This document shows, in pieces, positions 22,563 to 31,485 of a stretch of DNA of 64,000 nt. The number at the start of each line of letters is the position of its first letter. The stretch's first letter is position 1. The translations under genes were made by a program, and so were the position numbers. The notes under the pieces were generated by a model. It was given only the letters and a program-made list of their open reading frames with translations, ran no database searches and was not told where the DNA came from. This DNA is from Veillonellaceae bacterium. Lineage in GTDB: Bacteria; Bacillota; Negativicutes; Veillonellales; Negativicoccaceae. The stretch spans positions 1-64,000 of the forward strand of contig JALELM010000008.1 in NCBI GenBank assembly GCA_022771805.1, given 5' to 3'.

Positions 22563-22578
<16 letters not shown>
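21970..22578 (+). CDS. hsdS: HsdS specificity subunit, module 1 (half-subunit in the sequenced phase)
   Basis: 202 residues: one target-recognition domain (about 10-145) followed by a conserved helical spacer ([14 protein letters not shown], then [12 protein letters not shown] near 169-180). The spacer contains a 12-bp tandem repeat giving ELQA twice. A normal HsdS has two such modules in about 400 residues. Here the frame stops at TAA (22576-22578), just past a G6 tract (22557-22562). One extra G would continue into module 2, giving 412 residues. Half-HsdS proteins are known to pair and give a symmetric target, so this short form may be active. Alternative: frameshift mutation or sequencing error in the G run. 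Confidence 0.9.
22450..22473 (+). repeat. 12-bp tandem repeat in the HsdS spacer (two copies)
   Basis: GAATTACAGGCT followed by GAATTACAGGCA, in frame, encoding Glu-Leu-Gln-Ala twice in the helical spacer after recognition domain 1. In EcoR124/EcoDXXI enzymes a 12-bp, four-residue spacer repeat (Thr-Ala-Glu-Leu) changes copy number and alters the gap length in the recognised sequence. The similarity in place, length and composition is the basis for the call. Confidence 0.8.
22557..22562 (+). repeat. G6 homopolymer at the hsdS module 1/2 frame break
   Basis: Six G starting immediately after an out-of-frame TGA (22554-22556). The frames of modules 1 and 2 overlap only at 22557-22578, so the shift joining them must fall here, and the G tract is the only slippage-prone sequence in that interval. 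Adding one G, or removing two, joins the modules. Confidence 0.85.
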
Positions 22579-23831
<1,253 letters not shown>

Positions 23832-23857
<26 letters not shown>

Positions 23858-26852
23858 TACTTCCGCGATTGCGGAGATGACGAACGGGATCATCTTGGCG
23901 CGTTTTGATAAGGAAAGGGGAACGCGGGAGACGACATACCAGACGGAAGCGGAGTTGGAGCGGCGGTTGCTGGCGGATCTCGTTTCGCAGGGGTATGCGC
24001 CCGTGGAGGTTCGGTCGCAGGAGGAGCTGTATGCGAATCTGAAGGTGCAGCTGGAGCGGCTGAACGGGGTGTCGTTTTCCGCGTCGGAATGGGGCCGGTT
24101 TTTGCGTGAGTATTTGGACGCGCCGAATGACGGCATGGTGGAAAAGACGCGCAAGGTGCAGGAGGATCATGTGTATGATTTCACCTTTGACAGCGGCGAG
24201 TTGCGGAATATCCGGATCATCGACAAGGCGAATATTCATCACAATTTTTTGCAGGTCACGCATCAGGTCAGTCAGACGGGGCGGCATCGCAATCGGTATG
24301 ATGTGACGATACTGGTGAACGGGTTGCCGCTGGTGCATGTCGAGCTGAAGAAGCGCGGCACGAATTTGCACGAGGCGTTCAATCAGATTCACCGGTACAG
24401 CAAGGAGAGTTTTAACGCGGACAATTCGCTGTACAAGTATGTGCAGCTGTTCGTGATTTCCAACGGCACGTATACGCGGTATTTTGCCAATACGACGGCG
24501 CAGAGTAAGAATAATTACGAGTTCACGTGTGAATGGGCGGATGCGAAGAATAAGACGATTTGCGATTTGGCGGATTTCACGCGGACGTTTTTCGAGAAGC
24601 GTGTTTTGTTGGAAGTGTTGACGAAGTATTGTATTTTCGATGTGAATGATACCTTGCTGGTGATGCGGCCGTATCAGATCGCCGCGACGGAGCGGATTTT
24701 GTGGAAGATTCGGTCCGGGTATGAGATGAAGAAGGCGGGGCGGCCGGAAGCGGGCGGGTTCGTCTGGCATACTACGGGGTCGGGGAAGACGCTGACTTCG
24801 TTCAAGGCGGCGAAGTTGGCGACGGGGCTGGAGTTCATCGACAAGGTGTTTTTCGTGGTGGATCGGAAGGATCTCGATTACCAGACGATGAAGGAGTACC
24901 AGCGGTTTCAGCCGGACAGCGTGAACGGGAGCAAGGACACGAAGGAGCTGAAGCGGTGTATCGAGAAGAATGATAATCGCATCGTCGTGACGACGATTCA
25001 GAAGTTGAATGAGTTCGTGAAGAAGAATCCGGGGCATCCGATTTATGACCGGCATTGTGTGCTGATCTATGACGAGTGTCACCGTTCGCAGTTCGGCGAC
25101 GCGCAGCGGAATATTCGCCGGGCGTTCCGGAAGTATTACCAGTTCGGGTTCACGGGCACGCCGATTTTCGCGGAGAATTCCGTGAGCGGGGAGACGACGG
25201 CAGGGATTTTCGGGGCGCAGTTGCACAGCTATGTCATCACGGATGCAATCCGTGACGGCAAGGTGCTGAAGTTCAAGGTGGATTACAATAACATCACGCC
25301 GAAGTTCCGCACGGCGGAGCAAGAGGCCGACGAGCAGCCGCCGGCGCTGCCGGAGAGCAGGCTGTTGCTGCATCCGGAGCGGGTGCGGGAGATCACGAAG
25401 CATATTTTGCAGGTGTTCGACACGAAGACGCACCGGAATCAGTTTTTCAGTGTGGCGGAGCGGCGGCTGAACGGGTTCAATGCGATGTTTGCCGTGCAGA
25501 GTGTGGCGGCGGCGAAGTTGTACTACGAGGAGTTTGCCCGGCAGCAGGCGGACGTGCCGGAGGAAAAGCGGCTGAAGGTGGCGACGATCTACAGTTTCGC
25601 GGCGAACGAGGAGCAACGGGCGATCGGGGAAATCGCCGAGGAGGATTTGGAGGCGACGGCGTTGCAGGCGACGGACAGGGAGTTCCTCGAGCGGGTGATC
25701 GGCGACTACAATGCGCAGTTTCGGACGAATTTCTCCACGGACGGGAACGAGTTCCAGAATTACTACAAGGATTTGTCCTTGCGGGTGAAGGAACGGCAGG
25801 TGGATTTGCTCATTGTCGTGGGGATGTTCCTGACGGGGTTTGACGCGTCGACATTGAACACGCTGTTTGTCGACAAGAACCTCCGGTATCACGGGCTGAT
25901 TCAGGCGTATTCACGGACGAATCGGATTTTGAATAAGGTGAAGACGTTCGGGAATATCGTTTGTTTCCGCGATTTGGAGCGAGCGACACGGGATGCGATC
26001 AAGACATTCGGCGATGAGAAAAGCGTGCATGTGATTCTGGAGCGAAGTTACAAGGACTATCTCCACGGGTTCCGCGACGAGGAGACGGGCGAGGAGCACA
26101 AGGGGTACGCGGAGATTTGCCGCGAGTTGCTCGAGCGGTTTCCGGAGCCGACGGAGATCGTGCTCGATGCGGACAAGAAGGAGTTTGCGAAGCTGTTCGG
26201 GGAATTGCTGAAGGCGGAGAATATTCTCCGGAATTTCGATGAGTTTGCTTCGCTGGAGAAGCCGATTTCCGCGCGGCAGATGCAGGACATGAAGAGCGTC
26301 TACGTAGATATTCGCGAGCAGCTGTTCAAACGGGATCCGGGCGAGTCGGTCGCGCCGACGGTCGATTTTTCGGATGTGGAGTTTCAGATCGATCTCTTGA
26401 AGACGGACGAGATCAATTTGGATTATATTTTGGCGTTGATTTTGGAGAAGTACCGCGAGAACGAGAATATGGATGCTTTGCAGGCCGAGGTGCGCCGCGC
26501 GATTCGTTCCAGTCTCGGCACGCGTGCGAAGGAGGAGCTGATTCTCGACTTTATCCACGGGCAGCCGTTGGGAGAATTGACCGGCACGGACGATATCCTG
26601 GAGGCGTTTTATACCTTTGCGCGGCAGGAAAAGCAGGCGAAGGTTGCGGCGCTGATCGGCGAGGAACAGCTGAAAGCGGGCGCGGATTATTTCATCGAGC
26701 GGGCGATTGCGAAGGGCTACGCGGAGCATGTGGGGGATCAGCTGGATCGCATCATTCCGCCGACTTCCCGACTCGGCGGTGCGCGTGCGAGAAAAAAGGA
26801 AACGGTATTGGAAAAGATCCGCAGACTGGTATCCGTATTCAGCGGGATCTGA
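23832..26852 (+). CDS. hsdR: Type I restriction endonuclease/translocase subunit HsdR
   Basis: Motor and nuclease subunit that translocates and cuts unmodified DNA. About 1,006 residues, EcoR124-like. The N-terminal PD-(D/E)xK nuclease includes VHVELKKRG near 167-175; then superfamily 2 helicase motifs: Walker A TGSGKT near 314-319, DECHRSQFGD near 414-423 and FTGTPIF near 438-444; then the helical C-terminus. The open frame begins at 23628, overlapping hsdS out of frame, but ATG at 23832 with AAGGAG (23818-23823) gives the family start. The gene is full length. Its last 177 bases are repeated at 29236-29412. Confidence 0.94.
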
Positions 26853-26858
26853 GGGAAG

Positions 26859-26909
26859 AGCAGGGGCTGCCCGGCGCACGGGGTATTGCGGCGGGGCCCC
26901 TGCTTTTTT
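26859..26909 (+). terminator. Intrinsic terminator of the hsd operon
   Basis: AGCAGGGGC (26859-26867) pairs with GCCCCTGCT (26896-26904) across a long GC-rich loop, followed by a T run. Confidence 0.8.
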
Positions 26910-26955
26910 CGTGCGCGCGGATTTACTGCGCGGCGGCGGGGCGTGGCGGGAATGT

Positions 26956-26984
26956 TTGGTCTCGGCGGAGTAATCGTTTATAAT
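26956..26984 (+). promoter_or_regulatory. Duplicated scpA promoter (left copy)
   Basis: TTGGTC (26956-26961), 17-bp spacer, TATAAT (26979-26984), identical in layout to the functional copy at 29518-29546. It now drives only a truncated scpA head. Confidence 0.7.
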
Positions 26985-26993
26985 AAAATAGGT

Positions 26994-27146
26994 ATGGAAT
27001 ATACGGACAGCGCGACGGAAGTGGCGGAAGTCCGGCTGAGCCTGCCGGCATTTGACGGGCCGCTGGATTTATTGCTGCATCTGATTCGCAAGAACAAAAT
27101 TGATATATACGATATTCCCGTGCAGGCGGTGCCTACGAATACCTGA
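26994..27146 (+). pseudogene. Truncated 5' copy of scpA
   Basis: The first 46 codons match scpA at 29556 almost exactly ([35 protein letters not shown]). At 27131-27132 the sequence switches into an hsdM fragment and a stop follows after five foreign codons. It has promoter and start codon, so a 50-residue peptide could be made. It is a remnant of the duplication that inserted the following segment. Confidence 0.9.
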
Positions 27147-27267
27147 TCTCGAACTACGCAAGCAATGCCGGCAAATCCGGCGGCGAATTCTTTACGCCGC
27201 AGACCGTATCCAAACTGCTGGCACGGCTTGTCATGGGCGGAAAAACGACGATCAATAAGGTGTACGA
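27131..27267 (+). pseudogene. Internal fragment of a second, diverged hsdM
   Basis: Reads [20 protein letters not shown] and [21 protein letters not shown], matching hsdM at about 20964-21102 at protein level but with many synonymous differences and MGGKTTI in place of MDGQKEV. It therefore comes from another hsdM gene and is not a copy of the local one. It has no start, and both ends are broken. Confidence 0.88.
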
Positions 27268-27415
27268 GGAACCAGTCACCGAAATGATACGGACTGCGTA
27301 ACGATTGATAGGCAAAAATCCTTGCAAAGCCGTTGATACAAGGACTTTCTGACACCGAGGGGGGTGCAGAGGTCTTGTTTTTTATCTCCGAAATCCGAGT
27401 GTACGAGTTTGATAC
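27268..27415 (+). other. Unassigned scrap between gene remnants
   Basis: About 150 bases with no coding frame. It contains the 10-bp direct repeat TTGATACAAG at 27333-27342 and 27409-27418, the second copy ending exactly where the next gene remnant begins. A related TTGATACAA is at 27611-27619. No integrase is nearby. Confidence 0.5.
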
Positions 27416-27528
27416 AAGATCGAACGGGACGGCAAGCTCGCCTACCTCTACGACCGCGGCCTGGACATTGCGCCCATCGATAAAGAAAGCGAAAAGGCCC
27501 TGGCAAAGGTGCTGAAAAAATTTAACTA
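27416..27528 (+). pseudogene. 3' fragment of a second copy of the 75-residue unknown gene
   Basis: Matches the last 37 codons of the gene at 28962-29189 (IERDGKLAY, then YDRGLDxAPIDxESEKALAK and LLKKFN-like end) with several substitutions. It lacks any 5' part and is fused to unrelated DNA. Together with the intact copy it shows the small gene was once duplicated, or came in twice, in this segment. Confidence 0.85.
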
Positions 27529-27587
27529 AAGCTTTGGCAGATGAGTGTGCGCAGGAGAGAATCCTGCGCGCCATTCATTGCGCAAGG

Positions 27588-27646
27588 CTGAGGTAAAAAG
27601 CTGTAAAATCTTGATACAATCCGCATAAATCGCTGGCTATGATCCG
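27588..27646 (+). repeat. Diverged copy of the upstream region of the small unknown gene
   Basis: About 60 bases resemble 28842-28902 upstream of the intact small gene: both contain TAAAAAG(C/T)TGTAAAA, CATAAATCGCT and GCTATxATCC with similar spacing. The match is clear by eye but far from identical. The Fic gene is inserted between this copy and the intact set. Confidence 0.65.
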
Positions 27647-27648
27647 CT

Positions 27649-28698
27649 TTAGCGCTTGCGGATGTATGCCGTGGCCGGGCCGGCGCCGATTTTGATGATA
27701 TAGCCTTCTTTGAGCAGACTGGACAAAGTGCGTTCTATCGTTCCCTGGCTGATATCCGGGCAACGTTCCATTAAATCCTTTTTGCTGATTTTTCCCAGTG
27801 CCTGGGAGAAGATGGCCTTGATCCGATCTGGCTTGGACATCTTTCTGGTTATCAGATATTGAATCCGGTCTTCGAATTCATCATATGCTTTTATGATGAT
27901 ACCCAAATAGTATTTCACAAAAGGAGCATAGGTGTTTTGGCTTTCGTGCCAGCCGGAAGAACTTGCCTGAAGAGATTCGTAGTAAGTGGCTTTCGTTTTT
28001 TCAATCAGCATTTCCAAGCTGATGTATTTCCCGACGATGTAGCCGGCACGATATAAAAGAAGGAGTGTCAGGAGTCGGCTCATCCGTCCGTTCCCGTCAT
28101 TGAACGGGTGAATGCAGAGAAAATCCAGGATGAACATGGGAGTCAGCAGCAATTTATCCGTTATGTTTTCCTGCCAGGCATTTTGGAATGATTGACATAG
28201 AGAATCCATAGCGTCAGCTGTCTGAAATGCGGGAACGGGAACAAACCTCGCCGTTTGATGTCCTTGCGCGTCTGTTTCCGCAATGACGTTATCTGCGTTT
28301 TTATAGTCTCCGCCCGTGACTCCTGTTGCGTAAGAATACAGATCCCGGTGGAGCTGCCTGATGACATTGGGGACAGGGGAAATATAGTCATGATTTTCAT
28401 GAATCAAGGCGAGTACTTCCCGATATCCGGCAATTTCCTGTTCAGACCGATTGTGAGGTTCAGATTTTTGGCTGACCAGTTCCTTTAATCGTTTGTCACT
28501 GGTACGTATCCCTTCAATGCGGTTGGAAGCCCCTGTACTCTGGATCAGGGCAACGTCTACCAGTGTTTTCAGTTCGTCTGTATTCGCTTCCAGAAATAAA
28601 TCCTGCCGTCCTTTGTGTTCATGGATACGAGTGAGAAGCTGGACGATTTCAGGTGTTAGCAAATTTTGTATTTCCTGCGAGTAGTTGAATGTACGCAT
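27649..28698 (-). CDS. Fic-domain protein with N-terminal inhibitory motif and C-terminal winged helix
   Basis: 349 residues. Fic enzymes usually transfer AMP from ATP to hydroxyl groups of proteins. The active-site loop is HPFNDGNGRMSRLL near 197-210, matching HPFxxGNGR with the catalytic His. An inhibitory motif of the (S/T)xxxE(G/N) type, SNRIEG, sits near 58-63 before the core, which places it among self-inhibited class II Fic proteins. The C-terminal part (KISKKDLMERCPDISQGTIE) is a winged helix likely to bind DNA. The start has AAAGGAGA at proper spacing. It is antisense to its surroundings and lies in the inserted segment. Such Fic-HTH proteins often autoregulate; the repeats over its promoter fit. 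Confidence 0.92.
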   Translation of the reverse strand: MRTFNYSQEIQNLLTPEIVQLLTRIHEHKGRQDLFLEANTDELKTLVDVALIQSTGASNRIEGIRTSDKRLKELVSQKSEPHNRSEQEIAGYREVLALIHENHDYISPVPNVIRQLHRDLYSYATGVTGGDYKNADNVIAETDAQGHQTARFVPVPAFQTADAMDSLCQSFQNAWQENITDKLLLTPMFILDFLCIHPFNDGNGRMSRLLTLLLLYRAGYIVGKYISLEMLIEKTKATYYESLQASSSGWHESQNTYAPFVKYYLGIIIKAYDEFEDRIQYLITRKMSKPDRIKAIFSQALGKISKKDLMERCPDISQGTIERTLSSLLKEGYIIKIGAGPATAYIRKR

Positions 28699-28719
28699 AA
28701 AAATCTCCTTTATTTGTCT

Positions 28720-28776
28720 GCTATCTGCAACATTTTAGCATTAAATGAGGCAGATAGCAAGAGAATGAGGCAGATA
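28720..28776 (-). promoter_or_regulatory. Fic promoter with repeated operator-like sequences
   Basis: On the minus strand: TTGCTA (28755-28760), 17-bp spacer, TAAAAT (28732-28737). ATGAGGCAGATA occurs on the plus strand at 28745-28756 and again at 28765-28776, exactly 20 bp apart, so both copies face the same side of the helix. GCTATCTGC (28720-28728) and GCAGATAGC (28750-28758) form a perfect 9-bp inverted repeat around the -10. These are good candidates for a binding site of the Fic winged helix (inference). Confidence 0.65.
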
Positions 28777-28961
28777 AATACGGCAAATGCGGAGAAGGGA
28801 GATGAAACAGCATGACCCATAACGTCATCGCGCAAAAGTGTAGTAAAAAGTTGTAAAAATATCGATAAAATCTACATAAATCGCTTGCTATTATCCTCCT
28901 TTAGAGTGATATATATACAACGAAGGGGAAACGCCCCGCGGAATTAAAGGAGGAAACAACC
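28777..28961 (+). other. Leader region of the small unknown gene
   Basis: AT-rich, with the repeated upstream element at about 28842-28902 (diverged partner at 27588-27646), a small GGGG-AAACG-CCCC hairpin near 28924-28936, and AAAGGAGG before the ATG at 28962. I cannot assign a confident promoter. Confidence 0.45.
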
Positions 28962-29189
28962 ATGTGGACAAAAGGAATTTTGAAGATCGGAAATAGCATT
29001 TTCACCTACTGCGTTAAGCACTACAAAGAAGCAAGCGAGGACGACGGGATTGATTGCGGCAGAATTTCAAAGCTGATGATCGAACGGGACGGCAAGCTCG
29101 CCTACCGCTACGACCGCGGCCTGGATCTTGCGCCCATTGACAGGGAAAGTGAAAAGGCCCTGGCAAAATTGCTGAAAAAATTTAACTAA
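28962..29189 (+). CDS. 75-residue protein of unknown function
   Basis: A compact, charged protein with a possible beta-rich start (GILKIGNSIFTYCVKHY) and a helical, basic C-terminus (ESEKALAKLLKKFN). The ribosome binding site AAAGGAGGAAAC is excellent. A truncated second copy lies at 27416-27528, and the upstream regions of the two are also related, so it behaves like cargo of a mobile or recombining segment. I do not recognise the family with confidence. No membrane segment or signal peptide is visible. Confidence 0.75.
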   Translation: MWTKGILKIGNSIFTYCVKHYKEASEDDGIDCGRISKLMIERDGKLAYRYDRGLDLAPIDRESEKALAKLLKKFN

Positions 29190-29235
29190 AGCCTTTGCTG
29201 AGGGGCAGGGTTACCCGTACTCATCGGCTAAGATT

Positions 29236-29412
29236 GCGGGCGCGGATTATTTCATCGAGCGGGCGATTGCGAAGGGCTACGCGGAGCATGTGGGGGATCA
29301 GCTGGATCGCATCATTCCGCCGACTTCCCGACTCGGCGGTGCGCGTGCGAGGAAAAAGGAAACGGTATTGGAAAAGATTCGCAGGCTGGTATCGGTATTC
29401 AGCGGGATCTGA
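29236..29412 (+). pseudogene. 3' fragment of hsdR
   Basis: The last 58 codons of hsdR plus stop (DYFIERAIAKGYAEHVGDQL, then RKKETVLEKIRRLVSVF), nearly identical to 26676-26852 but detached from the rest of the gene. No start or promoter. Confidence 0.9.
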
Positions 29413-29419
29413 GGAAAGA

Positions 29420-29470
29420 AGCAGGGGCTGCCCGGCGCGAGGGGTATTGCGGCGGGGCTCCTGCTTTTTT
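29420..29470 (+). terminator. Duplicated copy of the hsdR terminator
   Basis: AGCAGGGGC (29420-29428) with GCTCCTGCT (29457-29465), one G-T wobble, then a T run. Same structure as 26859-26909. Confidence 0.75.
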
Positions 29471-29517
29471 CGTGCGCGGGAAAATTCGCGGCGGGCGGCT
29501 GGTCGTGGCGGGAATGT

Positions 29518-29546
29518 TTGGTCTCGGCGGAGTAATCGTTTATAAT
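29518..29546 (+). promoter_or_regulatory. scpA promoter, almost touching the start codon
   Basis: TTGGTC (29518-29523), 17-bp spacer, TATAAT (29541-29546). The scpA ATG begins at 29556, so the mRNA would carry only a few bases before the start codon. No Shine-Dalgarno sequence is visible upstream of the ATG. Confidence 0.7.
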
Positions 29547-29555
29547 TAAATAGGT

Positions 29556-30266
29556 ATGGAATATACGGACAGCGCGACGGAAGTGGCGGAAGTCCGGCTG
29601 AGACTGCCGGTATTTGACGGGCCGCTGGATTTATTGCTGCATCTGATTCGCAAGAATAAAATTGATATATACGATATTCCCGTGCAGGCGGTGACGGAGC
29701 AATACATGGCGTACTTGCGGGCGGCGGAGGAGTTCAATCTCTCGCTCGGCACGGAGTTTTTCGAGTTGGCGGCGACGTTGCTGGCGATCAAGGCGCGTTT
29801 GCTGCTGCCGAAGCCTGCCGCGCCGGAGGAGGATGTCGATCCGCGGGAAGAGCTGGTCGTGCGCCTGCAGGAATGGGAAGCGGTGAAGGAGCTCCAGCGG
29901 CGGATCAGCGAGGGGTTGGCGGCCGGGGAGGATTACCTGGAGAAGAAGCCGACGGTGCTGCCTTCCGCGCGTTTGCGTACGGACGTGCAATGGGCGCGTT
30001 TGGCGCGGGTGTGGGAGCGGCTGCAGGAGGAGAAACCTCAGGACGAGGTGCGGGTCGTGGTGAGGGAGGATATTTCGCCGGTGTTGTTGCGCGCGCGGTT
30101 TCGGGCGGCGTTGCGGCAGGGGCCGGTGTATCTGACGGAGTACCTGGGCGCACTCACCACGCGGTTGCAGCGGATCACGGTGTTTTTGGATGTACTCGAA
30201 TTGGTGCGGATCGGCACGGCGATCGTGGCGGAAGATGCACACGGGATTTATGTGGGTGAGAAATGA
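29556..30266 (+). CDS. scpA: Segregation and condensation protein A (kleisin)
   Basis: Kleisin subunit linking SMC heads in the chromosome-condensing complex. 236 residues, usual length. The N-terminal signature [24 protein letters not shown] lies near 21-44, then the middle part FFELAATLLAIKARLLLP near 68-85, and a C-terminal winged helix that binds SMC. It overlaps scpB by four bases. The chosen ATG gives about 15 residues before the family core; an in-frame GTG at 29583 is the alternative. Its first 46 codons are duplicated at 26994. Confidence 0.93.
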   Translation: MEYTDSATEVAEVRLRLPVFDGPLDLLLHLIRKNKIDIYDIPVQAVTEQYMAYLRAAEEFNLSLGTEFFELAATLLAIKARLLLPKPAAPEEDVDPREELVVRLQEWEAVKELQRRISEGLAAGEDYLEKKPTVLPSARLRTDVQWARLARVWERLQEEKPQDEVRVVVREDISPVLLRARFRAALRQGPVYLTEYLGALTTRLQRITVFLDVLELVRIGTAIVAEDAHGIYVGEK

Positions 30267-30766
30267 GACAGGAACAATTGGGCCTCCTGGAGGCATTGCT
30301 GTTCGTCGCGGGCGAGCCGGTCGCGTTGGCGGATATGGCGCAAGTGTTGGGCGTGTCGGCGGCGGAAGCGGCGGCGCTGGCGGAGGAATTGCGGGAGCGC
30401 AAGGGGCGGGACGCGGGCGGTTTGGCGGTGCGGCGGGTCAAGGATACGTACCAGTTGTGCACCGTGCCGGCATACGGGCAAGTACTGAAGGAGCGGTATG
30501 CCGTGCCGCTGTCGCTCAGCAATGCGGCGTTGGAAACATTGGCGATCGTCGCGTTCAAAGGGCCGGTCACGCGGGCGCAGATCGAGGAGTTGCGCGGGGT
30601 CGGTTCGGATCGATCGCTGGCGGGGTTGTTGGAGAAGGATCTGATCATGGAAGTCGGGCGGGCGGATGCACCGGGGCGGCCGATTTTGTATCAAGTGACG
30701 CCGTTTTTTGAGCGGCGGGCGGGGAATCCGTTGCCGGAAGGTGCGGCAGAGGGAGAAGAGGCATGA
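30263..30766 (+). CDS. scpB: Segregation and condensation protein B
   Basis: Dimeric winged-helix partner of ScpA in the SMC complex. 167 residues, slightly short for the family but complete. Recognisable starts of both winged helices: LGLLEALLFVAGEPV near 6-20 and ALETLAIVAFKGPVTRAQIEE near 92-112, followed by the conserved GVGSDRSLAGLLEKDLI near 116-132. It overlaps scpA and rluB by four bases each. Confidence 0.93.
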   Translation: MRQEQLGLLEALLFVAGEPVALADMAQVLGVSAAEAAALAEELRERKGRDAGGLAVRRVKDTYQLCTVPAYGQVLKERYAVPLSLSNAALETLAIVAFKGPVTRAQIEELRGVGSDRSLAGLLEKDLIMEVGRADAPGRPILYQVTPFFERRAGNPLPEGAAEGEEA

Positions 30767-31485
30767 AGGAACGATTACAGAAACTGATCAGCCGGGCGGG
30801 TTTGGCTTCCCGGCGGCAGGCGGAAGAGTGGATCACGGCGGGGCGTGTCACCGTGAACGGGAAGGCGGTCACGGAGCTCGGCACGAAAGCGGATCCGGAG
30901 CGGGATACGATCCGTGTGGACGGGAAACCGCTCCCGCAGGAGGCGGCGGTCTATTACGCCTTGTTCAAGCCGAAGGGGGTGCTGAGCACCTTGCGCGATC
31001 CGGAAGGGCGCACGACGGTGGTGGACTATCTCCGCGGGATCAAGGAGCGGGTGTATCCCGTCGGGCGGCTGGATTACAATACGGAAGGGCTGCTGCTCCT
31101 GACGAATGACGGCAAGCTGGCGAATTTGCTCGCGCATCCGTCTTCGGAGATCGAGAAGGAATACGAAGTGAAGATCAAGGGGCAAATCCCGCCGAGTATG
31201 TTGGAGACGTTTCGCAACGGCGTGCCGCTCGAGGACGGGGTGACTGCGCCGGCACAGGCGGCGGCGCAGTTCGATGTGCGGACGGGGATCACGACCGTGC
31301 AGCTGGTGATTCATGAGGGGCGCAATCGGCAGGTGCGCCGGATGTGCGAGCATTTCGGCTATCGCGTGCACAGTCTCAAGCGGGTTCGGTATGCGTTTCT
31401 GACGTTGCAGGGACTGAAGCGCGGCAGTTATCGTAAGTTGACCGAAGCGGAGGTGCAACAGCTGTATGCCCAAGCCACGAACTGA
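30763..31485 (+). CDS. rluB: Pseudouridine synthase, RsuA/RluB family
   Basis: Modifies uridine in 23S rRNA (RluB) or a related site. 240 residues. N-terminal S4 RNA-binding domain (LQKLISRAGLASRRQAEEWI near 4-23), then the catalytic signature YPVGRLDYNTEGLLLLTNDG near 97-116 with the active Asp. GRNRQVRRM near 186-194 is the conserved C-terminal motif. Assignment to RluB and not RsuA or RluE follows the usual annotation of scpB-linked genes; the exact target base is not provable here. Confidence 0.88.
   Translation: MKERLQKLISRAGLASRRQAEEWITAGRVTVNGKAVTELGTKADPERDTIRVDGKPLPQEAAVYYALFKPKGVLSTLRDPEGRTTVVDYLRGIKERVYPVGRLDYNTEGLLLLTNDGKLANLLAHPSSEIEKEYEVKIKGQIPPSMLETFRNGVPLEDGVTAPAQAAAQFDVRTGITTVQLVIHEGRNRQVRRMCEHFGYRVHSLKRVRYAFLTLQGLKRGSYRKLTEAEVQQLYAQATN

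Larger units (their letters stand above)
26676..27131 (+). repeat. Direct duplication of about 456 bp, left copy (hsdR tail - spacer - scpA head)
   Basis: Nearly identical to 29236-29693. It includes the last 177 bases of hsdR, the hsdR terminator, the scpA promoter and the first 46 codons of scpA. The two copies bracket about 2.1 kb of unrelated DNA. This copy keeps the intact hsdR; the right copy keeps the intact scpA. Confidence 0.93.
29236..29693 (+). repeat. Direct duplication, right copy (hsdR tail - spacer - scpA head)
   Basis: Partner of 26676-27131. Differences are concentrated in the noncoding spacer after the terminator. Recombination between the copies would delete about 2.56 kb and restore a simple hsdR-scpA junction. 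Confidence 0.93.

Noticed and set aside
29195-29545. 116-residue frame over the duplicated hsdR tail
   Set aside because: It is out of frame with hsdR and exists only because of the duplication; the true content is an hsdR fragment and a terminator.
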